DNA from: Stictocephala bisonia
Taxonomy: Eukaryota; Arthropoda; Insecta; Hemiptera; Membracidae
Direction: 5' to 3'
Length of the DNA stretch: 64,000 bases
NCBI GenBank assembly: GCA_035578905.1
Contig: JAQJVL010000520.1
Span: forward strand, 496,001 to 560,000
Part shown: piece by piece, positions 52,587 through 63,738 of the stretch
Layout of the letters: each line of letters opens with the position of its first letter
How positions within the stretch are numbered: position 1 is the first letter of the stretch
Position numbers and translations under genes: made by a program
Notes under the pieces: model-generated
Databases searched by the model: none
The model's input: only the letters and a program-made list of their open reading frames with translations
What the model was told of the DNA's origin: nothing

Positions 52587-55500
52587 CAGTGGCGCAGCGA
52601 GGGGGGGGTTTTGGGGGTTGAAACCCCCCCCCCCCAGAGCTCAGCGTTTTTTTTTAGAAAAAAATATTTTAATGAGTCAAATTTATTAAACTAGTATTAT
52701 GAGGACGGATGACTCACAAACAAAACGTCAAACTATTCACAGAATAGAGTTTACAATTGAATCGGCTGGGTGGGTGGCGTGGCGAGTATAGGTGCGTAGG
52801 TATAAAATGTTTTTTTCGGATTGGCAACACTGCATCGCAGGAGACAGAGCGTGAATGCGCCGCAGTGGTGGTTTGACCGTTTGACCTAACGCATGAACGA
52901 TGAACGAATCTGCGTCACTTAGGTGTCACTATGTTTAGGTTTAGGCTTGTTCTGGAGTGACTATCATTCTCATAAGTGCTGTGGCTGCTAGTAGGCAGAA
53001 GCACAAATGGATATTAGGAGATTCTTCAGCCAGAGTGTGGATGCTTCTGCATCAAAGGAATCTTCAACATTAACGTGTGCAGGTAAACGTAATCTTCCAT
53101 TTTTCTTATAGCCTATATTTGGCCGCATTGTGTATGAACTACTGTTAAAAGAGTACTTAGTGATAAATTATTATAAAACTGTTACACAGTTTTTACAGTA
53201 GTTTCACAGTTACACACGTTAGAGATAAATTAAATAATTTTTAAACCTAAAATTAGTTTCTTTGTATTGTATTGTTGTAGATGTGAACAACAAAACTCCA
53301 GATTTGGAAAACATGGAAGACAAAGATGGGCCAAGTGCTAGTGCCGTGACAGCTAAAAAGCCAAGAATAGAAAAGGATATTTCATCAGCCCCCACTGTTG
53401 TACAAGTAATGGGCTCTACAACAACAACTTTTGAATACGATATTGGCCTATACATTGGAAAACAGGTAATAATCAATTGTGTATGAATTTAATTGGTGTC
53501 TAAGTTTGATCACGCTCGCGTGCCTGTGCGCGCATATTAATTCTTTTTCAGGTCCCTCCATATAATAATGAAAGTAGTAGTAATAAACGCGATAAACCTA
53601 TTGCAATGGGCAGTCACTACCAATGAGAAAAATATTATCTGTGCCTGGTTTACAACTCACCCTACTTTTGTGGTGAGGGGGGGGGGGTGCCACGAGTATG
53701 AGTTAAGTGATGTACTATAAAACAAATTTAAATTAAATTTTGTGTTACAAATCACTCAATTTAAAACAAATACTTTCAACAGTTTTTAGTAGGCCCCCTA
53801 ATAAAGAAAAAATTAATAACACATCTTTAAAATGGTTTGTTGTCGTTATCCATCTCATTTGTGGGTTATTACAGTATTTAATTATTTTCTGTTCATTTCA
53901 GATTGATGCCAGCACTAGGAAAGAACTTCTTCTAAACCCTTGGACACCTACCTTGAGTTACACATTTCCGTCGTCTGGGCCAAGAAACTTGAAGTTTGTT
54001 GCAAAATGGTGTGGAGAGTGGGATTGGCTCGTATATTCACCATCCCAAGACGGAGCATATTGTAAGTTCTGTGCTTTATTTTGTACTACTGTTGGAAAAC
54101 AAAGATCGTGTCCTGGAAAACTAGTAAAGGTTCCATTCAAAAACTGGAAAGATGCCAGGGAAGTTTTTCGGGAGCATGAAAAGGCAAAATATCATTCTGA
54201 TTGTCTTAAAACAGCAGGCACATTTGTAGCTACAACAAACGAAACCATACCGAGTATTGACAAGGTGTTAGATGCAGGTCATGCTGCACAAGTAAACAAG
54301 AACAGAGAGCAATTAAAGCCAATTATATCTACAGCGATATTTCTTGCAAGAAAAGGGTTATCATTCCGTGGACACAGGGACTCTGGACCTGTTTTGCTCA
54401 ACGAGCCTAGTGAAAGAGGAGAGGGAAATTTTAAATCCTTATTGAGATTCAGGGTTCAATCTGGGGATTCTGTCTTGCAAAATCACTTGGAGAATGCAGG
54501 AGCAAATGCAACTTACACAAGCTGGCAAATACAGAACGAGATAATCACATCCATGAACACAATTATTTTGACAAAGCTAGTTGAGAAATTTAAGGATGCT
54601 CAGTGGTTTTCTATTCTTGTTGACGAAACAACAGATGTAGGAACTATAGCTCAAATGACATTCTGTGTTAGATTGTAGAAAATGAAAAAGTTCACGAAGA
54701 ATTTTTACAATTCATTCCTGTCACTAACATGACTGGAAAAGGTTTGGCTGACGTAATATGCAAAACTATGAACGATCTAAGTCTTCAAGCTCAATTTATG
54801 GTAGGTCAAGGTTACGATGGCGCAGGGGCTATGAGTGGCCATATGAATGGTGTTCTAGCTATTATAAAGGAAAAGTACCCTAAAACCTTATATGTTCATT
54901 GTAGCTCACACTGCTTGAATTTCAGAAGGTTGTTCTGTTCAAGGAGTGCGAAACTGCATGGGTACAATTGAGAGTGCATACAACTTTTTTAACACACCAA
55001 AAAGGCAAACAATTCTATCGGCACAGATTGAAAAAATGGACAATGACCACGAAAGAAAGAAAAGCTGAAAAGAATGTGTCCAACTCGATGGGTTGAACGT
55101 CATGATTCTGTTCAATCTTTTGTGGAGTTACTCTACCCTATACTGGCAGCGCTGGATGAAATCAAAACCTGGAGTGATAAAAAAACGGCTATTGACGCTC
55201 AGCTTCTCCAGTGTTCAATTGGGAAATGTGATTTTTTTATCAGCCTCTTTTCTATTGAGTATGTGTTTTCACTGACATTACCTCTGAGTGTGTATCTACA
55301 GAAAGAAAACCTTGATCTTTCGGCTGCCATGAAGACTGCTATGACAGTAAAAAATAAGTTAGCTGAGAATAGAAAAGAGGCAATCCAAACCTTTGCACCG
55401 ATTTTTCAGAAAGCAAGTGAGCTCTGTGCAGATCTCGAGATACCTGTAGTCAAACCAAGAATGACAGGGCGGCAGACAATGAGGGACAATGTACCAGCTG

Positions 55501-56418
55501 ACTCTGTTGAAGATTACTTTACGAGATCATTGTTCATCCCATTTATTGAGAACACGGTTGAGGCGTTTGGGCAAAAGTTTGAAACGCACAGTGAAATACT
55601 TTCCAAACAATATTACAGCAACCCAATAAAGAATGTGACATCTCAGACGATATTCAGAATGTGGCGGAATTTTATGATCTAGAAACGACAGGAATAAATG
55701 GGGAAGTCATAATATGGCAGGAAATAGTAAAGGAAAGGAAGCCAAAAAATGCAGTTGAGGCTTTGCAACACTGCAATGCTGGTCTCACTCCCACAGTCCA
55801 TTCCCTTCTTTCTATATTAGCAACAATACCAGTAACGACATGCACAGCAGAGAGGTCGTTTTCCTCCCTAAAATTGCTGAAAACATACTTGAGGAACAGA
55901 ACATCAGAGAAACGGCTTAATGGGCTGGCTTCAGCCTTTATTCATCCAAGGATTCCATAACAGAGGACGAAATTCTACATGAGCTGGCCAAAAAATCTCG
56001 AAGAATTAATATTACTTTGTAACCTTTATGAATAAAAGTTTAAGTGATTTTTAATAACGGTTTCATTATTTCAAAAGAATTATTATGTGTTTTTAATTAC
56101 TAATTACATATTACATTAAATCATTTAGCAGTATACTATAATTTTGTGTTGATGCTCTTTAAAATTTCTGTATATTATTATAAAATAGTTTTAAGTTTAA
56201 TCTGTTTTACTTAAATGAATTTACTATAACTTATTGACGAGTGTAAGGATTAAAAAATAGCTCTCAGAAAGCTGTAAAACTCACAAATTTATGTCAAAAA
56301 TTTTCCGGTGGTGGGGGGGACCCCGCTTTTCCTGGGGGGTATTCCATACCCCCCAGACCTCCTGGTATTAGTGGCCCATAAAAACCCCCCCCAGACTTAA
56401 TTCCTGGCTGCGCCCCTG
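52587..56418 (+). mobile_element. hAT element 2 (8-bp TSD cttgttca), nested
   Basis: The left end is CAGTGGCGCAGCGAGGGG and the right end, inverted, CAGGGGCGCAGCCAGGAA. Perfect TSDs cttgttca lie at 52579-52586 and 56419-56426. C and G homopolymer runs sit just inside both ends (52601-52636 and 56312-56391). It encloses a spliced transposase gene broken by a few frameshifts. Confidence 0.93.
53007..56022 (+). pseudogene. hAT transposase, ZMYM1/DUF4371-like, frameshifted
   Basis: Exon 1 (53007-53082, MDIRRFFSQSVDASAS) ends at a GT donor. Exon 2 (53281-53465) is in phase and ends GKQ before gtaata. Exon 3 starts after cag at 53901 with IDASTRKELLLNPWTP. It contains a TTF-type zinc finger region (KWCGEWDWLVYS, CKFCALFC), the DUF4371-like catalytic region (FSILVDETTDVG near 54610; GQGYDGAGAMSG near 54810), and the C-terminal hAT dimerisation block (TTCTAERSFSSLKLLKTYLR near 55840). 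About four frame changes disrupt it: near 54675, 54925, 55660 and 55955. The gene would end near 56022. The sequence is otherwise well preserved, so inactivation looks recent. Confidence 0.88.
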
Positions 56419-56769
56419 CTTGTTCACAAACAAGACAACTGGCGAGGGGTACAGTTGCAGTCACACACCAACCAGAGCGTATGCTGTCACACCACTATGT
56501 CGATCGCTGACAAACTTCAAAGACCAGTGTACAACTTGCTCCAAAAGGCACCCTGGTTGCTATAAAACCAATGGTTTAGTTTAAACGTTTTAAAACTAAA
56601 ACTGCAAGTCTTATCTGGCCTAATATCACTTTTGATATAGGCCTGAATCGTTTCTTATTTAGTAGATTATTAAGTATTTTCTTTTTTGTTGCATGAAATG
56701 TGGCCCCCCCTGTGAACTAAGTCTGTGTGGCCCCGGGGCAATTTGCCCCCCCCCCTCTGGGCGGCCCTG
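56419..56769. other. Right end of the outer hAT element
   Basis: Non-coding. It includes the terminal ggccccggggcaa text that mirrors 42297-42311 on the left end. Confidence 0.6.
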
Positions 56770-58158
56770 ACCGAGAAAGGTCAGGAGTTTGAACTCTCCA
56801 CTTTGGTTGGCGTTATGTATCTACCAAGGAGTGTCACGAGTCTGAACTCTCCACCTTGGTTGATGTCATGTATGTACCGAGGAAGACCAGGAGTCTAAAC
56901 TCTCCACTTTGGTTGTTGTCATACATTTATTGAGGAAGGCCAGGAGTCTGAACTGTCACCTTGGTTGTTGCTATGCTTGTACAAGAGGGGGGGGGGGATT
57001 TGGGAGTCTCGTTGTCTTGGCAGTAATCATGCATGTACCAAGGAAGGTCAGGAGAGTGAATTCGCCACCTTGGTTGTAATTATGCATGTAACTTGCAGGC
57101 ACGCACCTAAGGGGTGTGCTTTGGGTGCTGAAGCAACCCCTTGTGAGTTTTTCTGAAAAATTAAAATGAAATTGCTTTGCAGAATATTGTACCACAGTTC
57201 ACAAAATAATAAGTTTACTGCGAGTTGTTCACTTTTTAAGAGGCTGTAAGCTATAAGTGTAGCCTATATCAATATTCTACATCACTAGCATGTGACAGGG
57301 ACGATAGTTGCAGACTGCAGTGTGTTGTGAGGAGACAGAGGCAAATAGTCAAGTGTGAGCCGAATGCAGCCTGTAAATCTATATACTACTTTCGTATATA
57401 AATAAAACTCTGTTCTTCCTAATAACTAATGCAATCTCGCTGTAAAATGTGAGTCTTGCACACTTGCAATTTTTGACTTAGGCCGGCCCTGCACTCACCA
57501 GATAGCACACCCCCCCCCCATGAGAAATTCCTGTGCGCGCCACTGGTAACTGGGGGGGGGGGGCTCAGAAGTCTCCCCGTCTTGGTTGTAGTCATACATG
57601 TACCAAGGAATGTCAGGAGTCTGAATTCTTTACCTTGGTTTTAATGATGCCTGTACCAAGGAGGCATTGGGTCAATACCAATGTATGTGTCTGGGTGGGT
57701 CAATACCGATGTACACGTATGGGTGGGTCAATTCGTTGTAAACTAGAACCTACTTTACAAGTACAATTTCGTTGTATATAGGATCGGGTAAGTTACCCCA
57801 AATACCAATATAAAACCTACCTTTCTTCATAAAGCTATGTTAAATTTGTTCTGCTAAGCCAGTCATTTATAAGGAGGCAGTACAAGAGTCTCCCCGTCTT
57901 GGTTGTATTCATACATGTACCAAGGAGGGGGGTTTGAACTCCCAACCTTGTTTATAAGCATGAATGTACTAAAGAGGATCATAATTCCATACTCCCCATC
58001 ATACATATACCAAGGGGAGAAAGGAGTCTGAACTCTCCACCTTGTTTGTGATCATGCATGTACACAGCGAGTCAGGAGTCTGAACTCCCACCTTGGTAGC
58101 AATCAGATATGGACCAAAGGGTTCTGTAGTCTGAACTCCCCACCTTGGTTGTTATCAT
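56770..58158 (+). repeat. 53-bp tandem array, right part (degenerate)
   Basis: Units such as 'ggagtctgaactctccacc' plus 'ttggttgttatcatgtatg' continue from the hAT right flank, more diverged than the left part and with interruptions at 57096-57545 and 57660-57890. Confidence 0.85.
57096..57545. mobile_element. 450-bp hAT-like non-autonomous element in the array
   Basis: The left end reads CAGGCACGCACCTAAGGG and the right end, inverted, CAGTGGCGCGCACAGGAA. The flanks gtaacttg (57088-57095) and gtaactgg (57546-57553) match at 7 of 8. The TIRs are imperfect. No ORF. Confidence 0.6.
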
Positions 58159-58198
58159 GTATGAATTTTATTTGCGAGCCTCAGGTTGCTGACCGCTG

Positions 58199-58384
58199 TT
58201 CTAATGTGTCTGGTGTTATTTTTAGATTTGAATCATCAGCATATAGATATAGTTGATTGTTGGTTTTATAGGTTAGAACATTATTTATATCCTTCACATA
58301 GATTACAAAGAGCAGGGGCCTAATATTGATCTCTGTGGGACACCATATTTTACTGGTTGTAGATCTGAAGATACATTAATTAAG
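58199..58384 (-). pseudogene. LINE reverse transcriptase core fragment
   Basis: The minus-strand frame reads KYGVPQRSILGPLLFVIYVK and then LYLYADDSNLKITPDTLEQ. 'GVPQGS.LGPLLF..Y.ND' and 'YADD' are reverse transcriptase motifs of jockey/CR1-type LINEs; the YADD codons are at 58232-58243. The fragment is about 60 codons and uninterrupted. On its left (58165-58198) it abuts hAT-like end sequence (inverted: CAGCGGTCAGCAACCTGAGG), and on its right another CAGGGTT-type end (58385). The orientation and order exclude it being part of the LINE at 62896-63738. Confidence 0.8.
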
Positions 58385-58903
58385 CAGGGTTGACACGAAC
58401 AAGCGAACCCGGACTGAGTATAATTTTGGGACTCGGTCCAAGCGCATTCAGTGTGATCGGATGGCAGAGCTCACATAACAGATTGTGCTCAGACTGATGC
58501 CAGACTGTTTTAATAAAAGCTAGTGTCCTTAAAACGATACTGAGAAGAGGTATAGCTGCTGTATCTCATTGAATTTGTTTGCTCAACTCTTTGTTATTGA
58601 AGTACAAGTTAGTGTTGTAAGTAAATGTTTAAATTTATTACTTAAATGATAAGTAATTATCTGATAATCATGTCTATACATATATTATCTAATTTGTTGT
58701 GAAAACACTGCTTACTTATATATGAATAGTTAGTTTTTTTTATCAAAAAACTTTATGCGAGTACTATACATTGTTGGCAATAAAAATTTGTGTGGCACTT
58801 TACTTTGAAATTTTGTTAGTTGTAATTTTTGGATCTTCCGACTCAAAAGGTTGCCGACCCCTGCATTTGAACAAATGGCAGTACAATCTTTTGTGGAACT
58901 GAC
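58385..58903. other. DNA with hAT-like terminal sequences
   Basis: 58385 starts cagggttgacacgaac, and 58830-58862 ends, inverted, CAGGGGTCGGCAACCTTTTG, a sequence typical of hAT ends. No matching partner end or TSD could be found, so these look like element fragments. Confidence 0.45.
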
Positions 58904-58907
58904 AAAT

Positions 58908-61900
58908 GGAGGGCTCAGAATTAAAGTGAACCAAGTCCACAAAATTTGATTCTGAGTTACAGAGGGTTAAAGTTGAAGGCTTTTGGTTGAATCCCAAAGT
59001 GTAGCAATATTTTTTTTCACATTCAGTTTAAAAGTTTAAGGACTAACTTAGACAATGAAGTAGCTTTCATAATTAAAAAAAATTTCTTTTGTAAGAAAAA
59101 AAATATTTTAAAGTAAAAAAGTGGACTTGGTCTGTTTGTGCTCTGAAATTTTTTAGGATATAAATGAACCAACTCTAAGTACAATTAAAAACTACTTTAT
59201 TTTTTGTTCAAAAGTAACTTACATGTCAATTTAAGTATTTAAAAACATAACTTCAGTTAACATGGAGATTTAATCAATTTTATCAACATAAATGTATTCA
59301 TCATGAAGGATGTCATCTCCTGCTGCGTCTTCGAGGGATTCTCCACTCAACCGCGTCAACAATGGGCCTGGGAGACCTCGGAAAAAAGCATGATGGATGG
59401 GAGGAATGTAAGGCAGCAGTGAAATCATGTCTTCTTTCTTCTTGTGGTTCATGGCTCTGCGAGTTGGGTACAGTAAATCCTGTTCTACATCTAATAAGCT
59501 TTTTATTCCTTTTTGTTTTTTTTTGACAAGGTCAACTGTGCGAAAAGATTCCAAATCACTAAAGGACTCCTTGAACTTCATTTTAAACGGTTCACCCTTT
59601 TCAAATCTCAACCATCGCATTTTTAGCCAGTTCAGTGGGTTTTTTTCTGTGTCTTTTTTCCTGTTAGTCACATGAGCCTCAAGTTTTTTTGTGCTCAAGA
59701 ACTCTTCTCTTTGCATTTTTACAACTTTGAACTGCGGCTGTTTCTTCTTTGCCATTTCAATAATTCTATACCACTCCTCTGGGACATAAATAGAATCATG
59801 CTTTTTACTTTCCCTTTCTATAATCCCAAATTCCCCATCATTTGGGAGGTATGAATGTCCCGATACCAAAAATTTTAAATCTATCACTTGTACAGCTAGT
59901 AAGGGATCCTGAACCAGTTTTAGCAAAGTCAAACTGGTTTTTATATTACGGTTTTGACCAGTGCATGAATCGGAGAACAAAACTACATGTTTGTAAGTCT
60001 GTGCATTTTCGTATAGGTGTTTGCGAATGCACGAAACAAGGTCCTCGGAGCCTCTACCACCATTTGTTTCGTCCCAGACGTGCATGTATCCTGTGTTTTT
60101 ATTGAAACAATGGATTCCAAAGTTATAAATGTAAAGGTTTCTTTTGTAGTAGGCGACTGATGTAGTCATTTTTGGGAATGCTAGTGCCTTTTGTAAATCA
60201 AACGTACACACATAAATCTTGTCTGAACAGGCTTCTTGAGAATTTTTTTTAAGCTCTGCACGTGCTAGTTCGGCGCGTCTTAAATGTAGTTCTTTTTCTG
60301 TCTTTAAATCAGCTAACTTTGTACTGTCAGTTTCAACTTGAATTTTTTGGTGCAACTTGTCACAATAACTACAACTATCTTTAGACGGTACTTTAAAATG
60401 CAAGTTAAATTTCTTAGTAAACACTTGATAGTAATACTTTTCTTTGCAAGGTTCCTTGTTTTCATTAACACATTTTTCTTTATATAAATCAAACATTTTT
60501 TTAATGCTTAAGTTAGGGTTCAGGTACTTCCTGTTACTATTATCCTTCCTCGTATAATGACTTTGATAACAAGGAAATGAATTTATGTGGTTTACAATAT
60601 CAGTGTCATCAATTTTATTTTTTGAGGAATTTTTACCCCTTCCGTCTAGTACTGCATGAACTTCTTCTTTGGTCAAACACCTATACAATCTGCCCCAACT
60701 AATTTGCAACATTTTAAGAAAAAAGGTTTTGCAAACCCTGTTACTATTGGCACCATTTGGTATAAAGTATTGGTAAACTTTAGATTTCTCAGGACCTGAT
60801 GCATCTCGTTGGCGATGTCTCTGAACAGCCAAAGACTGTACTGCGCCACGCAAAAAACAGTTTTGTTTAGAATAATCAGCCAATTTCCAAAATGACTCAT
60901 AAAAGGCAATCAATACTTCTTCAGAAGTGAATTTTTCTCGGCACTTTCTTAGGCATTTACAATCAAACCCACTTGGAAAAATCTTGGCTGGTTTTACCTT
61001 GTTTTTTTGAGTGGTGTATTCTTTACCAGTGTTCCTGGCTAACTTCCGCTTGTTGATTTTCCAGTTAGATTCGTTTATTGGCCGCTTACGTCCTCTAGGA
61101 ACCTCTTCATTAGGCCGATCTTCTCCATCTGAAAACAAAACGAAATACAAAAATGAACAGTACATTTTATTTAGGGTCATGTATTTGATTTGAATACGTG
61201 AATTTATTTGTAAAAAGAACTAAAAAGTTGTTTGATTTAATTTTTACTTTTGTTTCCTCTGAAAAATTGCTGTGCTCCTATTTTATGCCATACACCATTT
61301 GGGTAGCCTACCTGCTTGGGAGGCTGCTGGTAAGACCACTTGAGCTGTTGTACTGGCTGTAGTTGTGGGAGGGTTGCAACTCTGCACAAACCTGATGCCA
61401 GGCCTCCCCTCATCATCTGATGGAAGAATGAAGTCATCGTCATCCGATGAAGGTAGTACAATGGCCGAAGAACTTCCTCCACTACCTGAAAGAGATACCA
61501 TATTTCAAGATATTTAAGGAACTAAGAATGGAGTTTTAGTGTTTAAATACTTGATTTTGAAAATGTTTGCATTTTGTTATGTAGACTTTGGTTTTTTTTA
61601 CTAACATACAAAGCTACTTAAAAAATCCTATGTAGGCCTAATATTTTCTCAAAATTAAATCCACACATACTGTTCGTACCTTTTTCTTTGACCCTGATGC
61701 CTTGTCCGGATGTGGTGGGTTCTGAAGAAAATTGTGGTCTGCCTTTTTTTGACTTCGTAAGCCGTCGTTCTAATCTGGCAGATGGAGCAATCTCGCTGTC
61801 ATCAGATGAGTCACTACCTAAAAAGTAAAACTTGACTAACAACTGCTGTTTTACTGCAAATAATGTAACTAGTCTACAGAAACGTTTTGTACTGGTATGG

Positions 61901-62374
61901 TAACTCATTTTTTATCTACCAACAACACTGACATCAAAGTTAGCTAACCTAACCTAAAAATTGTAAGATTAAACTTACCTGTATAACATTTTTCTGGCGA
62001 CCATTCTTCTCCAGATCCAGAAGAAAAGTCCATTGTAGGACAATGTAACAAGATTAAGACAACTGGTATTAACTATTAATATACCTAGAACTATTAATCT
62101 GTCCTAGAAAACTCAGATTTAATACAAGCAACACACTCTGAAACAACAAAGAAACAGTAAACAAAGGACAGCTGGACTTGGTTCACTTGTGTTCTGAATA
62201 ATTTCACAATTCTCTCAGTGTGCATTGAGACTTACTGCTACCTAGTGGCAACAATGAGAACTAGGACTTGGTTTGTTAATGCAGTGAAATTATACTGATA
62301 TTTAAAATGTTGTGGCACTGCTAACTAAAAAAAAACAAAAAATGGACTTGGTTCACTTTAATTCTGAACCCTCC
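58908..62374 (-). mobile_element. Complete DNA transposon with spliced transposase, 4-bp TSD
   Basis: The left end GGAGGGCTCAGAATTAAAGT and, inverted, the right end GGAGGGTTCAGAATTAAAGT run on to about 30 bp of TIR (…gaaccaagtcca). The flanks are aaat (58904-58907) and aaat (62375-62378). Subterminal copies of the motif ggacttggttcactt lie near 59122, 62174 and 62268. A 4-bp TSD is the known size for the Sola superfamily; assignment to Sola is inference. Confidence 0.88.
59270..62033 (-). CDS. Four-exon putative DDE transposase (741 aa)
   Basis: On the minus strand I derive exons 62033-61979, 61817-61680, 61485-61312 and 61128-59270. Each junction is GT...AG, each intron is phase 1, and the joined frame is 742 codons including stop. 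Exons 1-3 encode acidic, serine-rich sequence (MDFSSGSGEEWSPEK; DSSDDSEIAPS; SSDDDDFILPSDDEG). Exon 4 encodes a cysteine-rich region (DCKCLRKCREKF; SCSYCDKLH) and an RNase H-like core with VCTFDLQKAL, VLFSDSCTGQN and SYLPNDGEFGIIER. These three blocks are typical of a large insect protein family (DUF7869-type) and supply candidate catalytic D, D and D/E. No frameshift. It has TIRs and a TSD around it, so it is a transposase rather than a host gene; catalysis is inferred. Confidence 0.82.
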
Positions 62375-62378
62375 AAAT

Positions 62379-62820
62379 ATTAATGATCACTTAAAAAGTT
62401 ATAATTTGTGATTGCACTTGTTATTGGGACAATTGAGCTAAACCCACAAAGGAGTGACTGAAGTCACTGAAAAGATGTTCTGATGCAGACATCCGGTGAC
62501 GTGTATAAGCCCAATATAATTAGTTTAACACCTCTTCATGCGTCAAAACCAATGCCAGAGACTTCAATATCCCTATCTATACAGGTGTTCTCCAAAGTTC
62601 TGTCTTTGAAAAGAAAACTTTCATAGTTAATTCATAGTCAGGTATGATTTAACGTTGTCGTCATGGTAACTATGCTTAGTCATAACACACAAGTTCGGGT
62701 GAAGCTCATCTCTCGAATGTGGCCCACACTGTCTAAAAATGCATACAATTAATTCTTAAAACTTGTGGTACCATCAGAGGGGGTTGGGCTGTTTCCTCGG
62801 TATAACAAAGTGTCAGAAAT
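62379..62820. other. Unassigned DNA
   Basis: Nothing recognised. Confidence 0.3.
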
Positions 62821-63738
62821 CAGAAATCAGAAATTCTTTATTTATACATTCTTTAAGAAGTATAATGGCGTCATTGTTAAAAAGTTATGCTTGCTTTACA
62901 AAAAAGTTTTTGATAGTTGATAGTATTCTCCTACTGTGTATAGGGGTCGTTCTTCTAGCCAGTCTTGTAGACCTTTCTTGAGCTTCTTCCCACTGAGGTT
63001 TTTCAGATGCTTCGGCAGAGAGTTGTATATCTTGCGTCCTGCGTATGAAGGTTTTTTACTGTATTGGGTAGTGTGGTGTTGCGGAAGTATAAAGTCTATG
63101 GCTCTTCTTGTGTTGTATGTGTGAATATCCTCCCCCCTTTCGTTTGCAGTTTTATCTATATATGTGACTACGGAGAGGATGTATAGGCCAATGATTGTTA
63201 GAATTTTTAGGGACTTAAAGGCTTCTCTGCAGCTGTCTAGCGGATTTAAACTTGCAAGCGTTCTAATAGCCTTTTTTTGAATGGTCAAAATTTTTTTAAG
63301 ATTATATTCAGATGTTCCGCCCCACACAGTAAGTCCATATCTCAGGTGAGACTCTACTAGCGCAAAATAAGCTGTTCTTCCCACTTCTAGCCCTGCAATC
63401 CACATGATTCTTTTTATAACAAAAATCCCTGAACTTAATAATTTACACAAATTGTGTATGTGTGCTGTCCAAGTGAGGTCGCAGTCAATGGTTATACCTA
63501 GTAATTTTGCTTGATTCTCTAAATGAGCATGTGGGATTTCTGGAAGGGGATCGTGTCTTCTACTAAAATTTATATGAGTAGTTTTTGATGGATTTATGGC
63601 TAAGTTGTTCTGTAGGCAGTATTTTATAGCTTTGTCGTTTGAAGATAAAATATGTGAATGCAGATCTTGTACATTGTCTACATCTTGTGTTATGTCTAGA
63701 CGGCATTGACAGGTACACTGGTGTTTGTTTCTGGCCAT
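62821..63738 (-). mobile_element. 5'-truncated LINE with (ATTTCTG)n tail
   Basis: The minus strand ends with 'gtataaataaag' (AATAAA signal) and then 'aatttctgatttctgatttc' at 62843-62821, a heptamer tail. The ORF2 remnant is 62896-63738. The 5' breakpoint is near 63740; the TSD was not fixed. Confidence 0.7.
62896..63738 (-). pseudogene. LINE ORF2 C-terminal part (280 codons open)
   Basis: The frame contains LQNNLAINPSKTTHINFSRR, KLLGITIDCDLTWTAHI and LVESHLRYGLTVWGGTSEYN, followed by LQKKAIRTLASL-type and KIYNSLPKHLKN blocks. These are the post-catalytic (thumb) region and C-terminus of jockey/CR1-like ORF2 proteins. The YADD box, which should lie about 40 residues before INPSKT, is absent; the first 15 residues (MARNKHQCTCQCRLD) replace it. 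The copy is therefore 5'-truncated. The remaining frame is uninterrupted, suggesting a fairly young insertion. Confidence 0.8.

Larger units (their letters stand above)
42273..56769. mobile_element. hAT-type element inserted in the array (3.3 kb own DNA, 14.5 kb with nested insertions)
   Basis: The left end is CAGGGCCGCCAGAGAC and the right end, inverted, CAGGGCCGCCCAGAGG. Both continue into 'ggccccggggcaa'. The flanks accgagga (42265-42272) and accgaraa-like accgagaa (56770-56777) match at 7 of 8, an 8-bp TSD. CAGGG termini with 8-bp TSDs identify hAT. Subtracting the three nested elements and their TSDs leaves about 3.33 kb (42273-42881, 45914-47007, 51300-52578, 56419-56769 approximately). 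No transposase is recognisable in that remainder, so it is non-autonomous or decayed. Confidence 0.85.

Noticed and set aside
59270..62033. Host gene interpretation of the spliced protein
   Set aside because: TIRs, subterminal repeats and a 4-bp TSD enclose it exactly, which marks it as a transposon gene.
58199..63738. One LINE split by the 58908-62374 element
   Set aside because: For a minus-strand LINE the RT core should lie to the right of the C-terminal part; the order is reversed, so these are two separate fragments.
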